From assembly GCF_036850765.1 (NCBI RefSeq), contig NC_089493.1, forward strand, positions 219,230,744 through 219,294,743: DNA of 64,000 bases. Reading direction: 5' to 3'. The position numbers were made by a program, and so were the translations under genes. The notes beneath the pieces are model-generated. The model searched no databases. It was not told where the DNA came from and saw only the letters and a program-made list of their open reading frames with translations. Shown here in pieces: positions 22,366 to 34,707 of this stretch (the first letter of the stretch is position 1; each line of letters opens with the position of its first letter). This DNA is from Saccopteryx bilineata. Taxonomy: Eukaryota; Chordata; Mammalia; Chiroptera; Emballonuridae.

Positions 22366-22677
22366 GGAGTAAATACTCTATATTGGTTGAGCCTACAGTC
22401 ATACAACAAAGACACTAACATTTTAACATTTAACTGAGGGACAGCATAGCTGGGGAATAACTCTGTATTATTTATCATGATACAGTATGATACAATAAGT
22501 ATACATCACTTTTGCTATTTTGAAAATACTGAAGTTCATAAAATTTTTAAAGAAAAATCAAGGAATAAAAAAGTATCTGCCACTATTATTTAGGAGGTTT
22601 TTTATTATAATGAAAATTATTTTTCTTTCAGTCTAAGCACTTCTATTTTTCTCTGTGGGTTTCTACTTATGCCTTTT

Positions 22678-23053
22678 TTTTTTTTTTTTTTGTATTTTTC
22701 TGAAGCTGGAAATGGGGAGAGACAGTCAGAGAGACTCCCGCTTGCACCCGACCGGGATCCACCCAGCACGCCCACCAGGAGGCGATGCTCTGCCCATCCG
22801 AGGCGTCGCTCTGTCGTGACCAGAGCCACTCTAGCGCCTGGGGCAGAGGCCAAGGAGCCATCCCCAGCGCCCGGTCCATCTTTGCTCCAATGGAGCCTCG
22901 CTGCGGGAGGGGAAGAGAGAGACAGAGAGGAAGGAGAGGGGGAGGGGTGGAGAAGCAGATGGGCGCTTCTCCTATGTGCCCTGGCCGGGAATCGAACCCG
23001 GGACTTCTGCACGCCAGGCCGACACTCTACCACTGAGCAAACTGGCCAGGGCC
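22678..23053 (-). mobile_element. Rhin-1-type SINE, minus strand
   Basis: A poly(T) start near 22674-22691 is followed by the reverse complement of the Rhin-1 body and the tRNA head ending 'actggccagggcc' at 23053. The flanks 'tacttatgcctttt' (22664-22677) and 'tacttatggctttt' (23054-23067) form the target duplication with one mismatch. One CTCF-like core 'ccaccaggaggcga' is near 22772-22785. Confidence 0.94.
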
Positions 23054-23067
23054 TACTTATGGCTTTT

Positions 23068-23892
23068 GACACTAGATTTCTTTTGGAGTATATATATAGA
23101 AACACTCACTTCATACCTTATTTATATGTAGTACTCACAAATGTAAACTATGATGTAGAAAAATAGAACTAGCTTTGAATTTCCATTATGCCATGTCATT
23201 AGGCCATGTCTTCTCTATGAATCCACCTTCAAAGAGCACAGCTGTCCAAGTGGCTATTACATAGACATCATTAACCATCACGTTTAGTTTCTGTTTCTTT
23301 TGGACATACAAGAAAACTACAATTTCTCATTCTTTAAACTTAGACATGGGCATGAGACTTACTCAAGATGATGACATGTGAGTCAAAATAGTGTGCTATT
23401 TCAAGTGAAAAGTAATAAATTTTTTGTTATTATCATTTATAACCACAGCATAAAATATTGTACCTGACTGATAACAATTACTGAAAAACTTTAGTTATTT
23501 GATTAATATTTGGATCTTTACCCTAGGTATTATCAGAATTTCTATAGTTTGGAGACATAAATTTTATAATTATTGTGAGATGAAAGAATTTTCAGTTTTA
23601 TAAAATTTAATCTCTTATCCAGTGAGCTTTGCTATAAGATTGATCTTGGCTCAGTCACTTACATAGTAATACTGTGCAGTCTATTCCACTTCTCTGGGCC
23701 TCAGTTTCCTCCATTAGTAAAATGGAATTATGTAGCCTCATATCACATGGTTCTGTGAATTAGATAAAATAATGTGCATGATCTGATGCTTTATACATAC
23801 AATTTGTTCAAAAACTCATTTATCTTTAGGAAAACATTGTAAGTAGACTTGAGAATGTAGAGAGAGATCCTTAAGATAAAAGGAAGGAAGAT
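23068..23892. other. AT-rich unique sequence
   Basis: No gene or known repeat is recognised in this stretch. Only short random frames are present. Confidence 0.55.
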
Positions 23893-24228
23893 GGCCCTGG
23901 CCGGTTGGCTCAGTGGTACAGTGTCGGCCTGGCATGCGGGAGTCCCGGGTTCGATTTCCGGTCAGGGCATATAGGAGAAGCGACCATCTGCTTCTCCACT
24001 CCTCCCCCTCTCCTTCCTCTCTGTCTCTCTCTTCCCCTCCCATTGGAGCAAAAGATGGCCCGGGCACTGGGGATGGCTCCTTGGCCTCTGCCCCAGGCAC
24101 TGGAGTGGCTCTGGTCGTGACAGAGCGTCGCCCCGGATGGACAGAGCATCGCCCCCTGGTGGGCGTGCTGGGTGGATCCCGGTAGGGTTCATTCAGGAGT
24201 CTGACTGCCTCCCTGTTTCCAGCTTCAG

Positions 24229-24266
<38 letters not shown>
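23893..24266 (+). mobile_element. Rhin-1-type SINE with a 38-bp poly(A)
   Basis: The head 'ggccctggccggttggctca' starts at 23893, with the B-box near 23948. About 12 bp of the usual 'gcagccaaggct' segment is missing near 24040. An uninterrupted A-run at 24229-24266 (38 bases) suggests a recent insertion, since long tails shorten quickly. A CTCF-like core on the minus strand is near 24151-24164. The target duplication is unclear because the flanks are A/G-rich. Confidence 0.93.
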
Positions 24267-24268
<2 letters not shown>

Positions 24269-27145
24269 AGATGTTATTCGTAAGGAGAGCCAGCACTCCA
24301 CCAGATTTAATTACCTATGCACTTTGAGGTTCTAGAATAATGTTAGAAAGAGTATGCATCCATTCAACTCTATTTTTTTTTCAATTTTTTATTTATTTAT
24401 AATTTTAATTTATGTTTACATAGATTCAAGTGTCCCACTGAATGTATCTCCCCCAACTCCTTATTCCCCCTAAGCCCCACTATGCCCCCTCCTCCCAATG
24501 ACTTCCCCCTTCCCTCCACAATTTGCTGTCCTGTTCTCTATAATGCTGTGTTATGTAGATATAATTTCATTAATCTCTTTTCCTTCTCTGATCCCATCTT
24601 CTCTTCTACTTTCCCTCTGACCACTTTCCCTCTGGTCCCTTTGATCCCACCTCTGCCTCTGTTCCGTTCCTCAGTTCACATTATTCATTGGATTCCTCAA
24701 ATGAGTCAGGTCATATGATATTTTTCTTTTTCTGCCTGGCTTATTTCACTTAGCAGGATAGTTTCTAGGTCTATCTATGTTTCACAAAAGGTAAGATTTC
24801 CTTCTTCCTCACAGTCATGTAACATTCTATTCCATTGTATATATATGTACCACTGCATTTTAATCCACTCATCCACTTACAGACTCTTGGGCTGTCTCAA
24901 GATCTTGACTATTGTAAACAATGCTGCAATAAACATGGGGGTGCGTTTCTTCTTTTGAATCAGTGATTTGGTATTCACAGGATATATTCCTAAAAGTCAG
25001 ATAGCTGGGTCAAAGGGCAGTTCTATTTTTAATTTTTTGAAGAATCTCCATACTGTTTTCCACAGTGGCTGCACAAGTCTGCATTCCCAGCAGCAGTGCA
25101 AAGGTGTTTTCTCCACACCCTCTCCAGCACTTATTATGTGTTGTTTTGTTAATAAGCGCCTTTCTGACTGGTGTGAGATGGTATCTCATTGTGGTTTTAA
25201 TTTGCATTTCTCTAATGATTAGTGATGTTGAACATTTTTTCATATGCCTATTGGCCATCTGTATATCCCTTTTGAAGAAGTGTCTATTCAGTTCCTTGTC
25301 CATTTTTTGAATGGATGGTTTATCTTTCTGGTGTTGAGTTTTACAGGTTCTTTAGAAATTTTAGTTATTAACCCCTTATCAGATGTATTGGAGAACATAA
25401 TCTTCCATTGTGTGGGTTGTCTTTTTATTTTGTCAGTGGTATCCTTTGCTATGCAAAAGCTTTTTAGTTTCATACAGTCCCATTCATTCATTCTGTCCTT
25501 TATTTCCTTTGCCTGTGGAGATAAATCAGCAATAATATTGCTGCGAGAGATATCAGACAGTTTACAGCATATGTTTTCTTCCAAGATGTTTATGATTTCA
25601 TGACTTACATTTAAGTCTTTTATCCATTTTGAGTTTACTTTTGTGAATGGTGTAAGTTGGTTATTCAGTTTCATTTTTTTTGCACGTACCTGTCCAATTT
25701 TCCCAACAATATTTTTTAAAGAGACTATCTTTACTCCATTGTATGCTCTTACCTCCTTTGTCAAATAATGATTGTCCATAAAGGTGTGAGTTTATTTCTG
25801 GGTTCTCTGTTCTGTTCTATTGATCTGTATGCCTGTTCTTATGCCAGTACCAAGCTGTTTTGAGTACGATGGCCTTGTAGTATAACTTGATATCAGGAGA
25901 TACCCTCATTTTATTTTTATTTTTCAGGATTGCTGAGGCTATTCGTGTTCTTTTTTCGTTCCATAAAAATTTTTGGAATATTTGCTCTATATCTTTGAAG
26001 TATGTCATTGATATTTTAATAAAAACTGCATTGAATTTATAGATTGCTTTGGGTAATATAGACATTTTAATGATGTTTATTCTTCCTAACCATGAGCAGG
26101 GTATGTGCTTGCACTTATTTGTATCTTCCTTGATTTCCTTTATCAATGTTTAATAATTTTCTGAGTACAAGTCTTTAACCTCTTTGGTTAAATTTACTCC
26201 TAAGTACTTTATTTTTTGTTGTTGTTGTTGCAGTAGTGAAGGGGATTGTTTTCTTAATTTCTATTTCAGGCAGTTCATTGTTAATGTATAAAAATGCCAC
26301 TGATTTCTGAATACTGATTTTATATTCTGACACCTTGCTGAATTTATTTATCTGGTCCAGTAGTTTTTTGACTGAGACTCTAGGGTTTTCTATGTACAGT
26401 ATCATATCATCAGCAAAAAATGATAGGTTTACTTCTTCTTTTCCAATTTTGGATGCCTTTTATCTTCTCTACTTGTCTGATTGCTGTGGCTAGGATTGCC
26501 AGAACTGTGTTGAATAAGAGTGGTGAAAGGGGGCACCCCTGACTTGTTCCTGATCTTAAGGGGGTTGCTTTTAATTTTAGCCCATTGATTATGATGTAGG
26601 ATTTGGGTTTGTCATAGATGGCCTTAATCATGTTGAGGTATGATCCCTGTATCCTCAGTTTGCTGAGAGTTTTTATCATAAATAGGTCCTGTATTTTATC
26701 AAATTTTTTTTATGCATCTATTGATATTATCATGTAATTTTTATCCTTTCTTTTGTTTATGTGTTGAACCACATTGATTAATTTGCGGTTGTACCAGCTT
26801 TGTCTCCCGAAAATAAATCCCACCTGATCATGATGTATGATTTTTTTCATGTATTGCTAGATATGGTTTGCTAATATTTTGTTTAGAATTTTAACATCTA
26901 AGTTCATCAGGGATATTGGTCTATAGTTTTCTTTCTTTGTAGTGTCTTTGCCTGGTTTTGGAATCAGTATTATGCTCACCTCATAAAAGGAGTTTGGAAG
27001 TTTTTCCTCCTCTTGAATTTTTTGAAATAGCTTGAGAAGGATAGGAGTTAGTTCTTCTTTGAATATTTGTTAAAATTTGCCTGTGAAGCCCTCTGGCCCA
27101 GGACTTTTGTTTGTTGCAAGTTTTTTTGATAAATGTTTCAATCTC

Positions 27146-29544
27146 GGTGACGTCACGGAAATGGCGCCGTGAGAAGCGCGTCCGACAGCTCTCCCCTAAA
27201 TCACAACAAATTTATCAACTAGAAACAGAAAAATTTATCCTCGGAGCATTCCGGAGTTCCACACAAACTGAAAGCAAAAGGACTGTTATCACTTGAATCT
27301 GAGAGACGAGGGTGTGGAGGAAGCTACCACAGCGACGCTCATTCAAGCCGCCAGGGAGTGCGCCTGCGGTGAGTCAGCCCATATACTTGGGAACCGCAAG
27401 CCGCCGCCGCGAGCCCCCCCCCAGCTGCCGCGAACCCGCCGCGAACTGCCGCCGCAAGCTGCCGCGAGCCCCCGCGAACCGCCACCGCGAGCGGCCGCCA
27501 CGAACCGCTGCGCGCGCGTGCGCCCGGTCCGGTTGAGCACCGCTGACGTTCCCAGCGGCCCGCACACTGCGAGTGGGGGTCGCCGGCCACCGGTGCCCGG
27601 AGCGCCCCATTCGCGCGCGTGCCTTGGGCATTCCACGCGCCCAGGGCGCCCTACTGGCCCGCACACCCAGGGGGCTCCATTATCCTGCGCCTGGTGCGGT
27701 CCAGCCGCCAGCGGTGGGGCGAGCGGGAGAGGCTTGGGAGATTCTCTCCGTGGGCGGGGCACCTCACCCAGCCATTCAAGCTAACAATCAAGCGTTGGGG
27801 GAGGGGCACACGCAGGCAGCCTAAAATACCTTCGGAAACACAGCTGCGACCCAATCACTGAAATTAGCTTAACCCATAAAATCTGCGCACCCTCGGTTCT
27901 AATTGATAAGATCTCTCTCAGTTCAGCGATCCAAGACAAGAGGCGTGATATTTTTTAAGTGCCTCTCGCTAAAGGGGCGGGGGCAACTTCTGATTGATAG
28001 AGCCTCCATATTCAGGGATAAATGCTAACAAGAAGGACTTGGCAGATAATAAGGTCTATACTACACTAGTCGTAAGCAGAGACTAGTGCCTCTTCTTCCC
28101 TGCAAAAACAGGCTACAAAGTGTGGAAAGCCTGGGTTGAGAGGTCCAACTAAATGATAGGCGCTGAACAGTCACCTTGACAACAATTGACTCCCACCCCC
28201 GCCTGATTACACTGGAGGCCCTGACTCTCAGAGCCTTTCCCAAAGCCTTGCACTGAGTGGGGATAGAGTGGGGATTTCCCAGCTCTTTGAGCCTCTTACT
28301 CCCCAGGCAGAAGCAGTTGCAGCCTTATAGCTGGATCACCAGGCTGCTAATTCAGAAAGGGGGGACTAGGAGAGAGAATCCAGGAAAGCAAACTCTCTCA
28401 TCGTTGGACCCTGCAAACGCCAACAAGCCTTTACTTCCAGCAAGACTAAAGCCAATTATATGACATTGCCATAGAATCCCATCAACTGCAAATCCCTACC
28501 TAAGAGTGACACAGGGGCAGAGCCTGGGGTACAGAGTCACCGACTAGGAAGAGGGAGAGAAAAGAAAAAGGAAGAAGTTAACCTCTCAAAATCAAGAAAA
28601 ACCCACAGACTTTGCAACTTGATCCACTAATTTTTTGTTGTTGTTGTTGTTGTTGTTTGTTTCTTCTATCTTTTTGCCTTTATTTCCTCCACCTCGGTCC
28701 TTCTATTCTCTGCCCATCTTATGCTTCCCCTTTCTTGAACTACACTACCCATGAGTGTTGCATTTTATTTTTCTTCTTCATCCTCACCCTCCTTTAAGGT
28801 TATACTCCAAAACACTTAACTCTCACTCTCTCCTCTTTTGTTTTTTATTGTCTTGCTTTATTTTGTTTTTTTCTCCTCCTATTTTATTTCTTCCTTCGTT
28901 TTTCTCTTTTTCTTATTTTTTTCCTTTCTATTCATTTTTTCTTTTCTCATTTTCCTTTCCTCCCATATAATCCTCAATCACGAACAAATTAGTTAATTTG
29001 GGACTCAAGGCTTTTTTTTGGCTTTATTTCTCTTTTTTGCTTTTGTTTTTATATTTTTTTTCTCTTGTTTGTTTATTTTTGTGGCATTTTGGGTCCTCCC
29101 AACCCAAGGTCTCCATTGTATTTAGTCTTCGCTCCACTTAATACAACAGATTTTTACTTATTATTTTTATTTTTTCTTCTTTATTATTCTTTTTTGGTCC
29201 TTTTTTCTGATTCCCTCTTATCCCTCTCATTATATCTCTTAGTTGACCATCACTTACAAGCAAATCATCTTATGCTTGTCTAAGATTTTCTTCCTTTTTT
29301 TTTTTTTTTGCATTTAGTAGGTCCCTACTCCCTTTTTTTGCACCTTGAACTCTTCACCCCAAATCAGGCCCTCCATTATAGGCACGATATTTCCCTGAAA
29401 AGGGGAGAGGAGGGAAAGAGAAGAGAGAAAAAAAGGGGGAAATAATAAATTATTACTGTTTTTTTGTGGGGTGTTTTACCCTTTTTTTTTTTCTTTTTAC
29501 TCTTTATTAATTCTAATTAGTGCTATCAATAAGACCACCCTCAG
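27146..29544 (+). promoter_or_regulatory. 5' UTR and promoter of the young L1
   Basis: The leader has four parts. The 5' tip holds a perfect CRE palindrome TGACGTCA (27148-27155) and a YY1-like 'aaatggcgcc' (27159-27168). A very GC- and CpG-rich block spans about 27360-27780, with short repeats of the type 'gccgcgaac' and 'gccgcgagcc' at 27400-27500. A middle part (about 28200-28610) is homologous to the leader of L1-D. A T/C-rich block at about 28620-29520 leads to ORF1. The first two parts are not shared with the other L1s here. Confidence 0.8.
27148..27155 (+). promoter_or_regulatory. Perfect CRE palindrome at the L1 5' tip
   Basis: TGACGTCA lies three bases into the element, immediately followed by the YY1-like 'aaatggcgcc'. 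CREB/ATF factors bind this palindrome, and YY1 sites at the L1 5' end are known to place the transcription start in human L1. The role here is inferred. Confidence 0.6.
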
Positions 29545-30540
29545 ATGCCGATAAGAAAGAGGAAATCGAATATTATGGATACAAAAGAAAGAGAGGTAAC
29601 ACAAATAGATGTGGAAAAATCTATGGAGAAAAGACTTAACATATTGGAAGCCTTGGAGCTAAATGACAGAGAATTTAAAATAGAAATCTTAAAAATACTC
29701 AGAGATATACAAGAAAACACAGAAAGGCAATATAGGGAGATCAGAAAACAACTCAATGAACACAAAGAATATATTACCAAGGAAATTGAAACTATAAAAA
29801 CAAATCAAACAGAAATGAAAAACTCAATTCACGAGCTGAAAAACGAGGTAACAAGCTTAGCTAACAGAACAGCCCAGATTGAAGATAGGATTAGTGAAAT
29901 AGAAGACAAACAACTTGAGGCACAACAGAGAGAAGAAGAAAGAGACTCAAAAATAATAAAAAATGAGAAAGCCCTACAGGAATTGTCTGACTCCATCAGA
30001 AAGAATAACATAAGAATAATAGGTATATCAGAGGGAGAAGAGAAAGAAAATGGAATGGAGAATATACTCAAACAAATAATAGACGAGAACTTCCCAAGCC
30101 GGTGGAAGGAACTAAAGCCTCAAATTCAAGAAGCAAACAGAACACCAAGTTTTCTTAACCCCAACAAACCCACTCCAAGGCACATCATAATAAAGATGAC
30201 ACAAACCAATGACAAAGAAAAAATTCTCAAGGCAGCCAGGGAAAAGAAGAGTACAACATATAAAGGAAGGCCTATTAGATTATCATCAGATTTCTCAGCA
30301 GAAACTCTACAAGCTAGAAGAGAGTGGACCCCAATATTTAAAGCCCTGAAAGAGAGGAACTTTCAGCCAAGAATACTATACCCATCAAAGCTATCCTTCA
30401 AGTATGAAGGAGATATAAAAACATTCACAAATACAGAAAAGATGAGAGAATTTATCAACAGAAAGCCCCCACTCCAGGAAATACTAAAGGGGGTTTTCCA
30501 ACCAGATTCAAAGAACAAAAGAAAACAACACCACAAGTAA
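29545..30540 (+). CDS. LINE-1 ORF1 protein, intact
   Basis: ORF1p is the RNA-binding nucleic-acid chaperone that coats L1 RNA as trimers in the cytoplasm. The frame is 331 codons without lesion, close to the 338 aa of human ORF1p. A basic N-terminus is followed by a long coiled coil (about residues 45-152). An RRM domain starts at 'NNIRIIGISEGEE' (about 154-247), and the C-terminal domain (about 250-315) holds 'ARREWTPIF' and 'RNFQPRILYPSKLSF'. The first ATG (29545) has a weak context (C at -3); the next, at codon 11, has A at -3 and G at +4. A 325-bp spacer separates it from ORF2. Being intact, it could assist other elements in trans. Confidence 0.93.
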   Translation: MPIRKRKSNIMDTKEREVTQIDVEKSMEKRLNILEALELNDREFKIEILKILRDIQENTERQYREIRKQLNEHKEYITKEIETIKTNQTEMKNSIHELKNEVTSLANRTAQIEDRISEIEDKQLEAQQREEERDSKIIKNEKALQELSDSIRKNNIRIIGISEGEEKENGMENILKQIIDENFPSRWKELKPQIQEANRTPSFLNPNKPTPRHIIIKMTQTNDKEKILKAAREKKSTTYKGRPIRLSSDFSAETLQARREWTPIFKALKERNFQPRILYPSKLSFKYEGDIKTFTNTEKMREFINRKPPLQEILKGVFQPDSKNKRKQHHK

Positions 30541-30865
30541 CAGCTCCACCAAGAACACAATAAAACCAAACTTAAACTGTGACAACAAAGGAAAAAAAGG
30601 GGGGAGAGGATGGAGATTAACAGTAGCAAAGGATGATGAAGTGCAGAAATACTTATAAGATAGGGTACTACAATGAATATGGTAGGTACCCTTTTCATTA
30701 CTTAATGGTAACCACCCTTAAAAAAACCACCACAAAAACACTTGACTTAAAAAAGGTAGCAACAGAGGAAAGAAGTATGGAACACAAACAAACAAAAACA
30801 AATGATAGAAAAACAAAAGAGAAGAATCAAACTAGATACAAAACTAACAGAAAGCAATTTATAAA
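30541..30865 (+). other. Inter-ORF spacer of the young L1
   Basis: This A-rich spacer of 325 bp lies between ORF1 and ORF2 and contains a 'ggaaaaaaaggggggagagg' purine run (30589-30608). L1 ORF2 is normally reached by unconventional reinitiation after ORF1. The same spacer is seen in L1-D and L1-C. Confidence 0.7.
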
Positions 30866-33800
30866 ATGGCAGTAGGGAACCCACAAGTGTCAATAATTAC
30901 ACTAAATGTAAATGGATTAAACTTACCAATAAAAAGACACAGAGTAGCAGAATGGATTAAAAAAGAAAATCCAACTATATGCTGCCTACAAGAAACACAT
31001 CTAAGCAACAAGGATAAAAACAAATTCAAAGTGAAAGGCTGGAAAACAATACTCCAAGCAAACAACACCCAAAAAAAAGCAGGTGTAGCAATACTCATAT
31101 CAAATAATGCTGACTACAAGACAGAAAAAGTACTCAGAGACAAAAATGGTCATTTCATAATGATTAAGGGGAAGTTGAATCAAGAAGACATAACAATCCT
31201 TAATATATATGCACCAAACCAAGGAGCACCAAAATATATAAGACAGCTACTTATTGACCTTAAAACAAAAACTAACAAAAATACAATCATACTTGGAGAC
31301 CTCAATACACCGCTGATGGTTCTAGATCGGTCATCCAAACAGAGAATCAATAAAGATATAGTGGCCTTAAACGAAATACTAGAACACCTGGATATGATAG
31401 ACATCTACAGGACACTTCATCCCAAAGCGACAGAGTATACATTTTTCTCTAGTGTACATGGAACATTCTCAAGAATTGACCATATGTTGGGCCACAAAGA
31501 CAATATCAGCAAATTTAGAAAAATTGAAATTGTACCAAGCATATTTTCTGATCATAAAGCCTTGAAACTAGAATTTAACTGCAAAAAAGAGGGGGAAAAA
31601 CCCACAAAAATGTGGAAACTAAACAACATAATTCTAAAAAATGAATGGGTCAAAGAAGAAATAAGTGCAGAAATCAAAAGATATATACAGACAAATGAAA
31701 ATGAAAATACGACATATCAGAATCTCTGGGATGCAGCAAAAGCAGTAATAAGAGGAAAGTTCATATCACTTCAGGCCTATATGAACAAACAAGAGAGAGC
31801 CGAAGTAAACCACTTAACTTCACACCTTAAGTAACTAGAAAAAGAAGAACAAAGACAACCCAAAACCAGCCGAAGAAAGAAGATAATAAAAATCAGAGCA
31901 GAAATAAATGAAATAGAGAACAGAAAAACTATAGAAAAAATCAATAAAACAAGGAGCTGGTTCTTTGAAAAGATCAACAAAATTGACAAACCCTTGGCAA
32001 GACTCACCAAGGAAAAAAGACACAGGACTCAAATAAATAAAATCCAAAATGAAAGAGGAGAGATCACCACAGACATCATAGAAATACAAAGAATTATTGT
32101 AGAATACTATGAAAAATTATATGCCACCAAATACAACAATCTAGAAGAAATGGATAAATTCCTAGAACAATACAACCTTCCTAGACTGAGTCATGAAGAA
32201 GCAGAAAGCCTAAACAGACCAATCAGCAGGGAGGAAATAGAAAAAACTATTAAAAATCTCCCCAAAAATAAAAGTCCAGGCCCAGACGGTTATACTAGTG
32301 AATTCTATCAAACATTCAAAGAAGACTTGGTTCCTATTCTACTCAAAGTCTTCCAAAAAATTGAAGAAGAAGCAATACTTCCAAACACATTTTATGAGGC
32401 CAACATAACCCTCATACCAAAACCTGGCAAGGATGGCACAAAGAAAGAAAACTACAGACCAATATCTCTAATGAATACAGATGCTAAAATACTAAACAAA
32501 ATACTGGCAAACCGAATACAACAACATATTAAAAAAAAAAATAATAATACATCATGATCAAGTGGGATTCATCCCAGAATCTCAAGGATGGTTCAACATA
32601 CGCAAAACGGTTAACGTAATACACCATATCAATAAAACAAAGAACAAAAACCACATGATCTTATCAATAGATGCAGAAAAGGCTTTTGATAAAATACAAC
32701 ACAATTTTATGTTTAAGACTCTCAACAAAATGGGTATAGAAGGAAAATATCTCAACATGATAAAGGCCATATATGATAAACCATCAGCCAACATCCTATT
32801 AAACGGCATAAAACTGAGGACTTTCTACCTTAAATCAGGAACAAGACAGGGTTGTCCACTCTCTCCACTCTTATTCAACGTGGTGCTAGAAGTTCTGGCC
32901 AGAGCAATCAGACAAGACAAAGAAATAAAAGGCATCCATATCGGAAAAGAAGAAGTAAAGCTATCACTTTTTGCTGATGATATGATCCTATACATCGAAA
33001 ACCCGAAGGACTCCACAAAAAGATTATTAGAAACAATAAACCAATACAGTAAGGTCGCAGGATACAAAATTAACATACAAAAGTCCATAGCCTTTCTATA
33101 TGCCAACAATGAAATATTAGAAAACGAACTCAAAAAAGTAATCCCCTTCACGATTGCAACAAAAAAAATAAAATACCTAGGAATAAACATAACAAAGAAC
33201 GTAAAGGACCTATATAATGAAAATTACAAAGCATTGTTAAGGGAAATCGAAAAAGATACAATGAGATGGAAAAATATTCCTTGTATTTTTCCATAGGATA
33301 GGAAGAATAAATATAATCAAAATGGCCATATTACCCAAAGCAATATACAAATTTAATGCAATTCCCATCAAAATCCCTATGAGATTTTTTAAAGAAATGG
33401 AACAAAAAATCATCAGATTTATATGGAACTATAAAAAACCCCAAATAGCCAAAACAATCCTAAGGAAAAAGAATGAAGCTGGGGGCATTACAATAATTGA
33501 CTTTAAACTATATTATAGGGCCACGATAATCAAAACAGCATGGTATTGGCATAAAAATAGACACTCAGACCAATGGAACAGAATATAAAGCCCAGAAATA
33601 AAACCACATATATATGGTCAAATAATCTTTGATAAAGGGGCCAACAACACACAATGGAGAAAAGAAAGCCTCTTCAACAAATGGTGTTGGGAAAACTGGA
33701 AAGCCACATGCAAAAGAATGAAACTCGACTACAGCCTGTCCCCGTGTACTAAAATTAATTCAAAATGGATCAAAGACCTAAATATAAGACCTGAAACAAT

Positions 33801-34707
33801 AAAGTACATAGAAGAAGACATAGGTACTAAAATCATGGACCTGGGTTTTAAAGAACATTTTATGAACTTGACTCCAATGGCAAGAGAAGTGAAGGCAAAG
33901 ATAAATGAATGGGACTACATCAGAATTAAAAGTTTTTGCTCAGCAAGAGAAACTGATATCAAAATAAACAGACAGCCAACTATATGGGAACTGATATTTT
34001 CAAACGACAGCTCAGATAAGGGCCTAATATCCAAAATTTACAAAGAACTCATAAAACTCAACAACAAACAAACAAACAATCCAATAAAAAAATGGGAAGA
34101 GGACATGAACAGACACTTCTCCCAGGAAGAGATACAAATGGCCAACAGATATATGAAAAGATGCTCAGCTTCATTAGTTATTAGAGAAATGCAAATCAAA
34201 ACTACAATGAGATACCACCTCACTCCTGTTAGATTAGCTATTATCAACAAGACGGGTAATAGCAAATGTTGGAGAGGCTGTGGAGAAAAAGGAACCCTCA
34301 TTCACTGTTGGTGGGACTGTAAAGTAGTACAACCATTATGGAGGAAAGTATGGTGGTTCCTCAAAAAACTGCAAATAGAACTACCTTATGACCCAGCAAT
34401 CCCTCTACTGGGCATATACCCCAAAACCTCAGAAACATTGATACGTGAAGACACATGTAGCCCCATGTTCATTGCAGCACTGTTCACAGTGGCCAAGACA
34501 TGGACACAACCAAAAAGCCCTTCAATAGAAGACTGGATAAAGAAGATGTGGCACATATACACTATGGAATACTACTCAGCCATAAGAAATGATGACATCA
34601 GATCATTTACAGCAAAATGGTGGGATCTTGATAACATTATAAGGAGTGAAATAAGCAAATCAGAAAAAAACAAGAACTACATGATTCCATACATTGGTGG
34701 AACATAA
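30866..34707 (+). pseudogene. LINE-1 ORF2 of the young L1, four lesions
   Basis: ORF2p is the endonuclease/reverse transcriptase of L1. The start at 30866 has a strong context. The endonuclease region (about residues 1-235) keeps its key residues: N in 'LNVNGL', E in 'QETH', D and N in 'GDLNTP', and 'SDHKAL'. The RT region shows '[12 protein letters not shown]', '[14 protein letters not shown]' and '[11 protein letters not shown]' (near 32968-33000). The C-terminal cysteine motif is 'CWRGCGEKG...HCWWDC' near 34268-34320. Lesions are TAA at 31832-31834, a frameshift in an A-run at about 32530-32550, a frameshift at about 33285-33300, and TAA at 33586-33588. The last frame ends at 34707. All domains are recognisable, so the damage is recent. 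Confidence 0.93.

Noticed and set aside
22669..23166. Open frame of 165 codons
   Set aside because: It lies across a minus-strand Rhin-1 SINE. Similar frames occur over every Rhin-1 copy and reflect its GC-rich body.
24968..25603. Plus-strand open frames of 84 to 119 codons
   Set aside because: They are antisense shadows of L1-M ORF2, which reads on the minus strand.
27360..27784. CpG island of a host gene promoter
   Set aside because: It lies within the young L1 between its exact target duplications.
28612..29283. Several open frames rich in Phe, Leu and Ser
   Set aside because: They come from the T/C-rich low-complexity L1 leader. The frames at 47380-48065 are the same kind.
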